NCBI GenBank assembly: GCA_004764695.1 | Contig: SMSO01000014.1 | Location: 5,400,845 to 5,464,844 of the forward strand | Source: Schizochytrium sp. TIO01 | Lineage: Eukaryota; Sar; Bigyra; Thraustochytrida; Thraustochytriidae | Reading direction: 5' to 3' | Length of the DNA stretch: 64,000 nucleotides | Shown here: one piece after another, positions 52,795 through 63,656 of the stretch | Numbering within the stretch: position 1 is the stretch's first letter | Layout of the letters: the number at the start of each line of letters is the position of its first letter | Translations under genes and position numbers: made by a program | Notes under the pieces: generated by a model | Databases searched by the model: none | What the model was told of the DNA's origin: nothing | Seen by the model: only the letters and a program-made list of their open reading frames with translations

Positions 52795-53578
52795 ATGCCC
52801 TCAATGGAGGATAATGCAGCAAAACCGGCGAGCTCTTTTGGCGAAGGGACTGCTAGTGATAAGCATCAAGGCCCCGATGATGGCGCAAAGGAGCAGCTGC
52901 AGGAGACCACCAAGAGCGGTGCGGAAGAGCAGAACACAGAGGATGCAAACAAAATTGCAGATGCTGAGCTTGAGCAGGAGTTCGTAGCAGTAAGTCTTGA
53001 TTAATTTAAATTAATGAAATTCCTTTCATTAGGAACAGATGTGTAATATGTGTTCATAGGAATCTACTTGTCAGGCTCGACTCCTTGCAAACATTACACA
53101 ACACCGCTCCAAAATGTTTGTTTAGGTTTACTTATATCGTGACCTGGGTAGTGAAGCACTTTGTTTAGAAGAGCTCTGCTGATAGAACTCGTTCATGAGA
53201 TTGAAAAGACTTGGGGACTAACAATCTAACTATGATGCATTGTACATTTCGATTCGTCATGACTCCTGTCTCAATGTAACGCGATTGGTTGTTGCTGCAC
53301 AGGGCATGGTGACACGATTTCTCCCTATGGTGGAAGCTTGTGATAAGCAGGCATACGCAGTGGCTGCTAGCCAAAATGCTTTATTGAGCCGGATACAGGA
53401 GGTCGAGCGCCTTCTGCATGCATTTGCTGAAGCCGATTCCTCTATTGCGCCAAGCTTGGAGGAGCGCACAGAGAAACTCAAGGATACCCGTGCGCGTCTT
53501 GGTCGCTTGAATGAACGCCTTCGCCTCGTTCAACGCCGCCTTTTGTCAGTTACTACACAACTGCAGGCGAAGTCATGA
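52795..53578 (+). CDS. Snapin-like protein (BLOC-1/BORC subunit), two exons
   Basis: Exon 1 is 52795-52989 and exon 2 is 53303-53578. The 313-bp intron starts GTAAGT, ends CACAG and lies in phase 0. The product is 156 residues: a 60-residue acidic, disordered N-terminus and an all-helical remainder. The second part follows the Snapin layout: FLPMVEACDKQAYAVAASQN matches the family's first helix (FLxPxVxxLDxxVxAVRxSQ pattern), then an amphipathic coiled coil ending in LGRLNERLRLVQRRL, like Snapin's final helix. Snapin is a small coiled-coil subunit of BLOC-1 and BORC, which control endosome and lysosome positioning and biogenesis. The assignment rests on pattern and length (136 aa in human), so related small coiled-coil subunits are alternatives. 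Confidence 0.6.
52990..53302 (+). other. Spliceosomal intron in the Snapin-like gene
   Basis: GTAAGT donor and TGCACAG acceptor. Without removal, exon 1 meets a stop five codons past the donor. Joining gives a continuous helical protein. Confidence 0.75.
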
Positions 53579-55390
53579 AGATAATCAGAGTGCCTATGGA
53601 TTAATCCAAGACTTCGCCTACTCTTTTTGTTCGTTGTATTATAAATTTAAATCTTTACCGCATCTTCATTTTGTTGTCCCGAAGTTTTGGTAATGTAAGG
53701 GGTTTCTACTTCCACAAGATTGGTTATTTTATCAAAGATCGTTTTCCTTTGTCAAAAGCAAGATTGCTGTATATGGCGGTACAGCTAATTATATTACGAG
53801 GGTATCAAGCTATTCAAAACAACAAGGGCTAAAATATACAATTGCGTCAGCGAACTAAATAATGAATAATACAGGTGGTGGTGTCTATAAATCTTTGAGG
53901 ATATCAGATAATTCATTTAGGATAAGTTCTTTGCATTGTCATGCGTTTCTCGGCTTCTAATGGCACTGATTTAGCCTTTTATATTTGCTAGTTTCACTAT
54001 TCAAGAGACTTACACACATCTTCTAGACCATATTTTCTTTTCCGATGCAGCTAAGCTCCTGATAGACAACTTGGAGCAGCTACATTGCATCCCTCGCCTA
54101 TGCCTATTGCGGCTGAGTTGCAAGGGCTCGGAATCAAATATGAAGAGTTGGTGTTCTCTCATGCATTTTGCTCGATGCAATGTCCTGGCTTCGAGCCCTC
54201 AAGATAATTCTGAAACTTTCGAAAGAGCGTTCAGCGCACGCGAATTTGCTCTGTTCACTGATTTAACAGCATTTCGATAAAGGGTTAATTGCGATCTTCA
54301 AGAATCTGTCAAATTTCCCCCCTTGAATTGTATATTGCCCGGAGAGCATAATTAAGAGAGAAAGTTCTGTTTGTAACTTATCCCAAAGGATTATGAGGAA
54401 ATCGAGATTGACACTGTGTTAAAATCCCCTAACATGCTTTCATGTATTAAGTATCTGGCACCCCCTACTTGGAATTAAGCCCATGAAACCCTGGGCCTCC
54501 AAGAACTAGGATCTCAAGAAGTGAAACCTGAAAAGGACACTACCTTTCAGATAGAATTAATTTTCGCAGGTTCAACTCGAAGTCCTACAGTTGTTTTCTT
54601 AGCACAACGCGAAGTGGATCCAACTTGGGTATAATAAAATAACACCAACTACGTGAGAGAAAATAATACTATTTCAAGAGGATCCAACGCGACCTAACTC
54701 TAGCTGTATGCCCTGAGATACCACAAATTTGGATTATTCTAGCTCATGTATAGGCGGCGCCGCTCCAGTTCCCTCAATTTAATTGATTTATCGAATTTCG
54801 TTTTTCTCTTGGCAATTTTTAACTTTTCAGTCAAAAAAGAAAAGGGAAGACTGAGTACCATGTAACACTTTTTTTTTAAAGAAAAAGAAAAAGACTAAGT
54901 AAGCAGTGAAGCGAAAAAGGACAGTAGGGTCAAAAAACGTAAAAGTTCGATAACTTATATTTCGATGTGATTGTTTCATATTAACCATATATTATGTTTA
55001 GTTAGATTATTAATAAGAAGTAGAGGTTAGATAAGAAAATGGGGAGGCCGAGGAACCGACAAGCTCCAAACACTGCAAGTGGAGCAAACCTCGAATACAA
55101 ACCAGCAAAGTTCTTTCACCATCTCATTGGAAACACGCTAGTCGCTTACTTGATGCTTCAGGTGCTGACGCGTGATTTGCGGGGGAGTATTGAAGTAATA
55201 TACAGCTACTGTCTAACCTTACCTAACCTAACCTAACCAAGCCCTCATGTCCGACACATCCTGTGTATCGGACTGACATCATACATTCATTCCTGCCTGT
55301 ATCCAGACCTGAAACCCCAATAACTCATATATCATCCTCTTTCTCTTTCTCCTGAGTTCGTCATCCTTGTCAGACTACCTCTCCACGCTT
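53579..55390. other. Intergenic, AT-rich
   Basis: No gene identified. A 65-codon ATG frame at 55039-55236 (MGRPRNRQAPNTASGANLEY) and a 69-codon frame at 54071-54280 lack family resemblance. A short run of CCTAA units lies at 55214-55238. Confidence 0.55.
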
Positions 55391-55950
55391 CACAGCTCAG
55401 GCTACTCTGCAATAGGAAGTTTGGGGTCTCAGCAAGCGCCCTTCGGGGCTGGGCCGACGGCGGACGCGTGCGCTTCGCGCGCTTCCCCGGAGGCAAGCGC
55501 ATCTATGCCAGCGACGATGTTGAGCGCATCTTTGATTGCGGTTCCACCGGCCGCGAGCAACGCAGCTCTGGATGTACCGTTATCTACGCCAGAGTGTCCT
55601 CGGTCAAGCAAAAGGAGGACCTCGAACGCCAGGTTGGCGATCTCCAGCGCGCCTACCCAGATGCTTCCGCCGTCTACAAAGACATCGGTAGCGGGGTCAA
55701 TTTCAAACGCCAAGGTCTGTGCTCCCTACTGGACGCCTGTGACCGCGGCGGAATCGGCCAAGTTGTGGTCATGCACCGCGACCGACTTGCGCGAATCGCA
55801 GTCGACCTCTTGGAACACCTTTTCGAAAGATAAAATGTCAAACTCGTGGTACACGGCCAAGATGCACATGCCGGAGACTCAGACACCTTCACCAAAGACC
55901 TCCTCGGAATCATCACCGTCTTTGTGGCATCGCATCACGTAGTCGAATGA
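55391..55950 (+). pseudogene. IS607-family serine recombinase (TnpA) relic
   Basis: A frame without an ATG reads first as a MerR-like helix-turn-helix (KFGVSASALRGWADGG, then RFARFPGGKRIYASDDVERI). It continues as a resolvase catalytic domain: YARVSSVKQKEDLERQVGDL with the active-site Ser after YARV, DIGSGVNFKR, and the MHRDRLARIAVDLLEHLFE motif. An in-frame TAA at 55831-55833 interrupts it. Beyond it the same frame continues with family sequence (NVKLVVHGQDAHAGDSDTF; LLGIITVFVASHH) to a TGA at 55948. This HTH-plus-short-serine-recombinase order is that of IS607 TnpA, which cuts and joins DNA. No tnpB-like gene was recognised nearby. The block is much GC-richer than its AT-rich flanks. It is a decayed, transferred element. 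Confidence 0.85.
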
Positions 55951-58900
55951 AGATTCGATAAAATCATGATATCAAACACAAGCTAATCCGAAGAGAGGTA
56001 CTGCAATAATATATGTAATTACATATATTTAAACCAATGTGAACAAGAGATAATTTACTTTGCCACTGTTTTAATGTTGAATGGGTTTGCGGCTACATGT
56101 ACTGAAGAGACTATTGCATGCATAGTTAGTTTTAAAGCTGATATTGCAAATAACAATGGGTGAGCATCCATACGCATCTTGAAACGCCATGATCCCAGGT
56201 TTAGTTTTTCAAAAGATAATCCCAAACTGTTAGTTATGGAGGCATGTGTATTTGCTACTAGCTGAGACCAATTGCGATAAACTCATATCGTCAATGCATA
56301 AACATGACAGTCCATTTCTCCTGACCTCGATTGAATGGCAGCAAAAACTAAAAATATGCAAGATTGCAATCACTTATCTGAAAACGATTCTGACTGCGTT
56401 GCAGATACGTAAATTCTCTTCATAATTTCAATTACAACTCATTATGGCTATCCTCTACTTAACATGTAGCGATCGTACATCTAAATGAAGAAAAACTGAC
56501 CATCTATTGAATCTCATTTTTATGAAGATCGACAAAATTATTCAGCTCAGTTTTTAACTTTCTATAGTTGTAAGAGAGCTGCACATCTCTTGCAACCAGC
56601 GCCAAATAAGCAAGCTTTTCTCTTTTCAGAAAGGGAATATCTTACCGGCTGTGACAAGTTTTGACCAACCTCGAGAAAGTGAAACTCATAAAATGGAGTG
56701 GGTTTTTCTCTTTTCTCTTCAAAGAGAAGAGATAGACGCAAAAAGAAAATTAGGCGTTTCTCATCATTTCCTGATTCACCCGCTTCCACTAACTAACATT
56801 ATCTTTTGCATCAAGAATACTATCCCAGAGGCATAGCAACGCTTGCGAGAGCCATGAACTCAACGGCAAAGAAGGAGTAGGCCTCAGAGCTTGTCTCCAA
56901 GTTGCTACATTAATTAGCACAGCACAGAATTATGAGTTTCGCTTCTACTTGAAGTTACTACGCTTTCAATTTTAAGTTCTTGAAGTGTGACTTCAATTTA
57001 TTCATCAAAATCAAACCCAGCGCGAGTGCATGATAGGGAGGCCCTAGCACGTATCAAGGCCAAGCGCAGGAATCTATCCGGCCCAGCGCCCTTCGCAAAG
57101 CACTGAGTAGCAACATCGTTCTGATCCCATGGACTCTTGCCTAAATTGTGCATTGCATCAATCAAACTATTAAGCTTTTCCTTAGGTATTTTTTACCATA
57201 ACCGATGTGAGTACTAACTCGATCATACCTACCATATAAGAACTCATCCTTTTTCATAAAAATTGCACTTGTTACTGTTCAATTTGTTGCTCGCAAGACC
57301 ACAAACGGAAAAAGCTCATACAATTCCGTATATACAACCAGACATTAGTATCAAATTGGTACTGACACGTTCCGTTCGTGTTTACTATAAAAAGGAACTC
57401 TTACTTGGGAGGCGCTCACTCAGGCTCACTTCGACCGCTTGCTCTACCTAGCTAGCACTCTTGGGAGCCGCACGCTGCGTCGCCGGCGCAGGAAGCTCTG
57501 GGCGTCGCGTGCAGTGCAGAGCAGAGGGCTGGCCAGAAGGGACCGGAGCGTGGCCAGGACATCAGTTGCAGCTTTCGCACTGAGCAGTCAGAGCTTGCAG
57601 AAGATCCCCTTCACATCGATGAGTTCGCTTCATGAAAAAGCCAAACTAAGAATCGCCAGATTGAATAAAATATGCAGCAGAAATAAAATACGCGGCTACT
57701 GTATATCAATAGGTAACGATAGTGTCCGAAATGGAACTGTCGGATATGCCTAATGGGGTACCTACGTCTAACTATAGGGTGAAAATTCATTCCCACACGC
57801 TGTCCTTAAAGAAAGCACGTATAATAGTGCGGAAATAGAAGAAAAAGGGGTGTTATTGGAATGCAAGAATTTACAATTTTGCTATTTCGTCGATCTCTGT
57901 GAGCAATGAAGCTCGCTTCCGCTGGGTACTTCGAGCTCAGGCCCGCCACTGCAGAGCGAGAAGAGGCACCGGCGACACTGGAGGGTCTCCGGCGCGGCCT
58001 GCGGAGAGGCCCAGGTCCAATCGATATCGGGTTGGCGAAGAGAATAGTAGTCGAAAGTGAGAAGAGATTCATTCAATAGTAGATAGGCCTACCTACCTAC
58101 GTACCTACTGCTCTTCACTTCATTGCTGTTATGAGTATGATGTGTATTCTTCAGTAATAGAGGTTACATATCCGATACCATAGCAGTGCCCAATTGCCAG
58201 ATCTGGAACGAGAGAAGAAAAAGATCAATTGGAAATCAAAGTTTTTCTTCCTCGAGCTATTCTTCTTTTCTTTCTTCTTCTTTCATTTCGTTTCTAAGTT
58301 AATTGTTTTCTTTTTTTGAACTTGTCATCAAGGCACATAATGCTTGGCTAGTACTGTTAGCCACTGCAAAGGTGATTGAAGATCGTCGAAGAACTGAAAA
58401 GGATTCAAAACTTCAATTTTTATTTGTTTGTTCCTGATTCTCATGATATGCGAAAGAAGCAGAAGAAGGTGCAGGAAACTCTCTCTTTCCTGAGCAAACA
58501 AAAGCAACGAAAGCAAACGAAGGAAGCCGCGACTCGTGTTCATCGCTGAGACGAAGCCCCTCCTCGCAGCGGCTGGCTGCCCTCTCCTCCTCGTCAGCAT
58601 CTCTGGCTTCGCGCTGTCTCTCTGCGGCGCCTCTCCCGAAAGTTTGGAAACCTGCAATATCATCATCGTGTTCAAGTTCTGTTGAAATAGAAACGACTCT
58701 GAGCGCATGAATGATATTTGGATTCGAATTCGAATTTAAATTTGGATTTGGATTTGAAATTTGAATTTGAATTTGAATTTGAATTTGAATTTGAATTCTT
58801 GAATATTTGAATACTTGAATATTGATGAACAAAGGAAGAAAAAGCCAAAAGGAGAAGAAGGAGAAGAAGTTTCGAATCCGAATCAAAGTTGGACTTGAGC

Positions 58901-59540
58901 TTGCTGTCGTTCTCTCTCGTAAACAGAACGCGACACTATAACCGCATTACCGCTGCGGCTCCTCCCAGAACGGTTTTTGCGGCTGACCATACAGTGCGCT
59001 GGTCTCGTGCTGCTCCTTGGGAATGCTTCAAGGAGAAAGAATTCGCTGCTCAGAAGGAGATACGAGTTTTACCAGAGAACCGGCCTAGATACCAATCTCG
59101 GGAACGCGGGGAATCCAGGAGGCTCCAGTTCACGTCCCGCAGAGCCCGAACAGGCGAGGGAAGGCAAGGCGAGCACGGGCCCGGCGCGAGAAAGCGCTGC
59201 AGTGCGGCTCAGCGAGGAGAGCCGGCGGGATACTAGAGCCTTGAGGGAACCCCTCTGGGCAGGCCCTTACACTGCTCCGGCCGGATCGCCGCTTCACGCG
59301 ATCTAGCCTTGATTTCGTGATATTGTCTAAATTATATTTTCGCCTGATTTTTGAACAAAGCAGATCAAGGTTTGCCAACGCGGACTCAAAGCCCACTCCG
59401 CTCCGCAGACAGACTTCGCTGCGAAGGCACAGGTGAAGAGGAAGAAGTGGGAAACAAGTTCCCTTGGCAGGGCCGAACGCGGTTTAGGCGACGTGGAGGT
59501 TCTCCAGCAAAGGAAAGGTATTTTGGAAAAACCCCACTTG
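55951..59540. other. Intergenic, 5' flank of the Yak1-like kinase
   Basis: AT-rich to about 57400, then alternating composition. Chance frames at 57439-57753, 58328-58886 and 58889-59306 overlap on both strands and lack family resemblance. The last few hundred bases are the kinase leader; a 3' splice-like AAAGCAG near 59357-59363 leaves open an upstream non-coding exon. Confidence 0.5.
58718..58797 (+). repeat. (GAATTT)n hexanucleotide-like repeat
   Basis: Degenerate then regular copies of GAATTT / GGATTT, about 12 units, about 740 bp upstream of the kinase ATG. Confidence 0.9.
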
Positions 59541-62500
59541 ATGCAGCACAGCGCCATGACGGCGAGGCTCGCGCACGACGATGGCCTCGCGGGGTTTCGG
59601 CCTCCCAAGCAAATTTTCCAGGCATCTCAGCGAGGTTCTACGGCGCTTGAGGTAGCCAGGTCGCTTCAGATCAGGCAGCAGCTTGAAAGCGGCGGTGGCC
59701 AGCTTCAACAGCTCCAGCAGGAGCACCAGGACCATCTTCAACTCAACGCAGAGGCTGTCGGGAGCAAGCATCGTAGGGATGCTGTCGTGCGTAAGGTCAC
59801 AGTGGGACTTCCTCAGACATATAAGCAGTGCTCACCAGAATTTAAATACCTGAAAAGCCTCAATCCACGGAGAGCTCTCACAAAAGACTGTAAAGGCCGT
59901 AAAAATGGCGGCTTCGATAATGAGGCGAATGACCTCATCTTGATTGTCAATGATGTTATTGCAGGGAGGTCTGAGATGAGGTACTCTATTGTAGATATGC
60001 TCGGCCAAGGATCATTTGGGCAGGTTGCAAAATGCCGCGTGCGTTGGTCGAGGGCTAAGGTTGCTGCTGCTCGGGCTCAGAACCTTGCTCAAGACGACCT
60101 GGAAGGCGACGACTACGAGGACGAGGAGGAAAACAATAGCAATAATAACAGCAACCAAGTCAAGGGGCCTGAGGATGATTCATCGTCAGCATCGCCTGCA
60201 TCGGCGTCCACAACAGCTAACAATGACCCGGCACAAGAAAGTTGTCGCGAAGAGGCTTGTGGAGATGCCAAGACTGGAGGCGAGGACGACCGTAAACATC
60301 ATGGACACCATCACCACCACCACCATCATCATCATCACGACCAGAAGGAAGGGGAATTTGCAGAGGGAGACAAGCACAAGCATAAACACCACCATAAGCA
60401 CAGCCATCATCATCGCGAGCTCGAGCTAAATGAGGGCGACTACGTTGCTGTTAAGGTGATCAAGAATAAACCAGCGTACCATAACCAGGCTCTTGTAGAG
60501 ACACGTATTCTCCGTATGCTTAACGCCGAGGAGACTGCAATTCGTGGCAATGGCCGTCGTCGCATTGTGGAGCTGCTTGAGTCCTTTGAGCACAAAAACC
60601 ACCTGTGCCTTGTCTTCGAGATGCTCTCCATGAATCTTTATGAACTCATCAAGCTGAACAAATTTCGCGGACTTCCCATGGGTTTTATTCGCTCGTGCAC
60701 TCAACAGATCCTCGATGCCCTCCTTGTACTGGCACGAGCCGATGTTGTCCACTGTGACCTTAAACCAGAAAATATTCTCTTGGAAAGCGTGGGCAGGCCT
60801 CATGTGAAGCTCATTGACTTCGGCTCCTCGTGCTTTTCTGATCAAACTGTGTATACCTATATTCAATCCCGTTTCTACCGCGCACCTGAGGTTCTCGTAG
60901 GCATGTCCTATGGACCGGCCATTGATCTGTGGTCACTGGGATGCGTGGCCGCCGAGCTATACATTGGTCTTCCAATCTTCCCCGGTGTGTCTGAACACAA
61001 CCAGCTTAGCCGAATCCAGGAGACTGTCGGGGACATTCCTGACAGTCTCCTGGACAAATCCAAGGAAACTCGTAAGTTTTATCTTCGCTCCTCAGACCCG
61101 GCTTCAGGAAAAGCCTGGCGTCTCAAGTCCCCCAAGGTTTGGGCCCTCGAGCAACGTCTGGATCGTCCTGAGAAAACAAAACGCTACGTGCGACAGATCC
61201 TTCTCAAGGACATTGTTTATAAATGCTCTTCTCGTGCGGATGCCGATGATCCTCAACGTCCAAACCGTGGCGAGCGACTGTCCCGCGTCCTTGTGCCCTG
61301 GGACAAGGAAGCTCCACTTCCTACCACGGACGAGACCAAGCGCATGAAAACCCGTGAATCTTTCCTCGACCTTCTGGCGGGCCTCTTGCAACTTGACCCG
61401 CGTAAGCGTTGGACTGCAGCACAAGCAAGCGAACACCCCTTTATACTCAACGAGAATCTCCGCGAGCCATTTCGCCCTGACAGGATCCCATCTGCCCCCC
61501 CTCCTTCCTCCAAGCCACTCACGCCTATACCTGCACCTTCCATGGTATCGAATCCCGCATCTTCCGCAACTGGCCTTTCCACACCTATGCAAGATGGCGT
61601 GCGCATGCTCACACCGGCAGCTGTAACAGCTCCCCAAATGGCCCCTCCCCCTGTTCCCGTTGTTGTTTCAGCTGCCAGTACTGTAGTGCCTGTCTCTGCT
61701 ACTGATAATACAACAGTCAATCAACAGCAGCAGCAGCATCAGCAGCAGGAACAACAACAACAACAACAAATGTATCATGCTTCCAAGAGTGGCATGATCA
61801 TGAATTCGAGGGCATCTGGTAGCAGCTCCTTGACAGAACAAACGAAGGGCAAAATTTTGGATAGCCTTGAGCAAAGTGAGCAGGCGATTCTTGATCATGA
61901 AGCCATGCGCTCACCTCACTCCGGTAATGAGGACGATGCTGATCGTTCTTTGGCAAGCCCGAACTCTCAACAGTCGCACCCGCAGGGAGGCTCCTCTTCA
62001 TCAAGCCCAACCCTGGCCTCGGTTGACTCTGTGTCAATGAAGGTCTTACCCTTGAACGGTCCCGAAGATCACACTATCAACCCTACTACTACTGCTACTG
62101 TAGCAGCTGCTGCTTCAACTTCAGGAACACAGGCTATGGTGGCGCCTGACAACGTCATTCCACCTTCCGTTGGAGGGCGTGGACCTGCGCCCTTGGATCT
62201 TTCCGACGTATCTTTTCACACCAACAATACGAACAATGGCAGCACCAATGCAAATACGCCACATTCTGTGCATTTGTCGGGTATAATTAGCGGAAACAGC
62301 AGTGCAAGCAATAGCACTAGAAGTAGCCGTTCGATGGCTATGGCTACACCTCGTCATGCAGCAAGTAGTTATTCGAGTGCACATGCCTCTCCTTACATGA
62401 CATCATCCAGACAAACGTCCCCAGCCGGTGCTGCTCACTCTTACTCTTCGACAAGCGGTATGCACTCTTACTCTCCATCATCTACAGCTTCTTCGAGCTT

Positions 62501-63656
62501 TACTACGCCGTCCAGTATGTCGAATCACTACGTGGGTAATCGCGGCCGCCTTGATTCTGACGCCAGTTCGACACCGCGCTCTCCGTACTCCATGCTGTCC
62601 CCATTGAGCCGACCGAGCCACCCATACCCTCTCGGTCACCAAGCCTCTTGGGATGCTATGGCGTCTGGATATCTGGGTGTCGATATGCGTCTCGCCAACC
62701 ATCACAACGGTAATTCCCATGGAGCTGCGATGCCCATCTTACCGCCAAACGCTTCCATCGGTTCGCACGTGTCTAGTCGGGCACCCAACTCACCCTCGTA
62801 CGCCCACAGCCTCTCGCAGAGCCAATTTATTCCTGCTCGTGCAGCTCCGCCTTTCAGCCTTGGAGGTAGCAACCCAAATGGATCAGGGAACCGCCACCGC
62901 TCGCACAGCATGATGGACCCGAGACACTCTTCGTACCGGTGGTATCCAACATCCCCCTTTTTCACCAGTGGAATGCCGGCCCCACATCAACAGGTCGTGG
63001 CACAACACGGTTTCTGGGCGGGAAGTCCGCCTGCTTTGAGCCATGGTATTCAGGGGTCGGAAGCGGTCTTTGCAATGGCCCAGGTGCAAGCTCAGGCACA
63101 AGCACAGGCTCAGGCACAGATACAGGCACAACTTCATGCTCAGGCACAAATGCGCTACATGAATCAGCCGCAGCAGATGGCACCTCCACTACAAACAATG
63201 GAAAGCTACCCGCAACATCACGCTCGTCACGGTTCACAAGGCTCACAAGGCTCCATGATGGGTCAAAGTTATGAAGAGGAACATAGATCTTCTTATGGAA
63301 GCTTCAATGAACAAGGTAGCTATATTAAAGCACCAAACCACGTCAATTCAAACCAGCAGCCACATCATCATCAACAACAAGAACAACAGTATGCTCACTC
63401 CCACTCGCTACAACATCGGGATAACGAGAATTTCAACGCAAAGGAGGCAAACTCGCCATCATTAAGATATGCCCATGACGAAAACCATCAAGATAACCGG
63501 AACCGGGACATGAGAGATGCGCAACCTAGGGTTAGTAAACTCCAACCACAATCCTCAGAGGCCTCGCAAGAGGTTGAGATGAAACTTGGTGCACAACAAC
63601 CAGACGATGAGGCCACGCTCTTCAAACTCAGTCCCGAGCTTCCTTTGGAACCCTGA
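59541..63656 (+). CDS. Yak1/DYRK-family protein kinase with a His-rich N-lobe insert
   Basis: Counted from the ATG at 59541 the protein has 1371 residues; the ATG at 59556 is an alternative, and the frame is open upstream only from a GTG. The kinase domain spans about 150-640. Glycine loop MLGQGSFGQVAKC, then an insertion of about 130 residues (165-297: acidic, Asn/Ser-rich, then 11 consecutive His and a Lys/His tract), then VAVKVIKNKPAYHNQALVE. Catalytic HCDLKPENILL, DFG in LIDFGSSCF, and the DYRK activation loop YTYIQSRFYRAPEVL with the autophosphorylated YxY. IGLPIFPGVSEHNQLSRI favours Yak1 over other DYRKs. Yak1 kinases restrain growth under nutrient stress. The 700-residue C-terminus is Ser/Thr/Pro/Gln-rich, with Gln runs and a QA repeat. 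A second insertion lies between the usual C-lobe helices. Confidence 0.92.
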   Translation: MQHSAMTARLAHDDGLAGFRPPKQIFQASQRGSTALEVARSLQIRQQLESGGGQLQQLQQEHQDHLQLNAEAVGSKHRRDAVVRKVTVGLPQTYKQCSPEFKYLKSLNPRRALTKDCKGRKNGGFDNEANDLILIVNDVIAGRSEMRYSIVDMLGQGSFGQVAKCRVRWSRAKVAAARAQNLAQDDLEGDDYEDEEENNSNNNSNQVKGPEDDSSSASPASASTTANNDPAQESCREEACGDAKTGGEDDRKHHGHHHHHHHHHHHDQKEGEFAEGDKHKHKHHHKHSHHHRELELNEGDYVAVKVIKNKPAYHNQALVETRILRMLNAEETAIRGNGRRRIVELLESFEHKNHLCLVFEMLSMNLYELIKLNKFRGLPMGFIRSCTQQILDALLVLARADVVHCDLKPENILLESVGRPHVKLIDFGSSCFSDQTVYTYIQSRFYRAPEVLVGMSYGPAIDLWSLGCVAAELYIGLPIFPGVSEHNQLSRIQETVGDIPDSLLDKSKETRKFYLRSSDPASGKAWRLKSPKVWALEQRLDRPEKTKRYVRQILLKDIVYKCSSRADADDPQRPNRGERLSRVLVPWDKEAPLPTTDETKRMKTRESFLDLLAGLLQLDPRKRWTAAQASEHPFILNENLREPFRPDRIPSAPPPSSKPLTPIPAPSMVSNPASSATGLSTPMQDGVRMLTPAAVTAPQMAPPPVPVVVSAASTVVPVSATDNTTVNQQQQQHQQQEQQQQQQMYHASKSGMIMNSRASGSSSLTEQTKGKILDSLEQSEQAILDHEAMRSPHSGNEDDADRSLASPNSQQSHPQGGSSSSSPTLASVDSVSMKVLPLNGPEDHTINPTTTATVAAAASTSGTQAMVAPDNVIPPSVGGRGPAPLDLSDVSFHTNNTNNGSTNANTPHSVHLSGIISGNSSASNSTRSSRSMAMATPRHAASSYSSAHASPYMTSSRQTSPAGAAHSYSSTSGMHSYSPSSTASSSFTTPSSMSNHYVGNRGRLDSDASSTPRSPYSMLSPLSRPSHPYPLGHQASWDAMASGYLGVDMRLANHHNGNSHGAAMPILPPNASIGSHVSSRAPNSPSYAHSLSQSQFIPARAAPPFSLGGSNPNGSGNRHRSHSMMDPRHSSYRWYPTSPFFTSGMPAPHQQVVAQHGFWAGSPPALSHGIQGSEAVFAMAQVQAQAQAQAQAQIQAQLHAQAQMRYMNQPQQMAPPLQTMESYPQHHARHGSQGSQGSMMGQSYEEEHRSSYGSFNEQGSYIKAPNHVNSNQQPHHHQQQEQQYAHSHSLQHRDNENFNAKEANSPSLRYAHDENHQDNRNRDMRDAQPRVSKLQPQSSEASQEVEMKLGAQQPDDEATLFKLSPELPLEP

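Noticed and set aside
55367-55942. 191-codon plus-strand frame
   Set aside because: Out-of-frame shadow of the IS607 recombinase relic, which carries the recognisable motifs in another frame.
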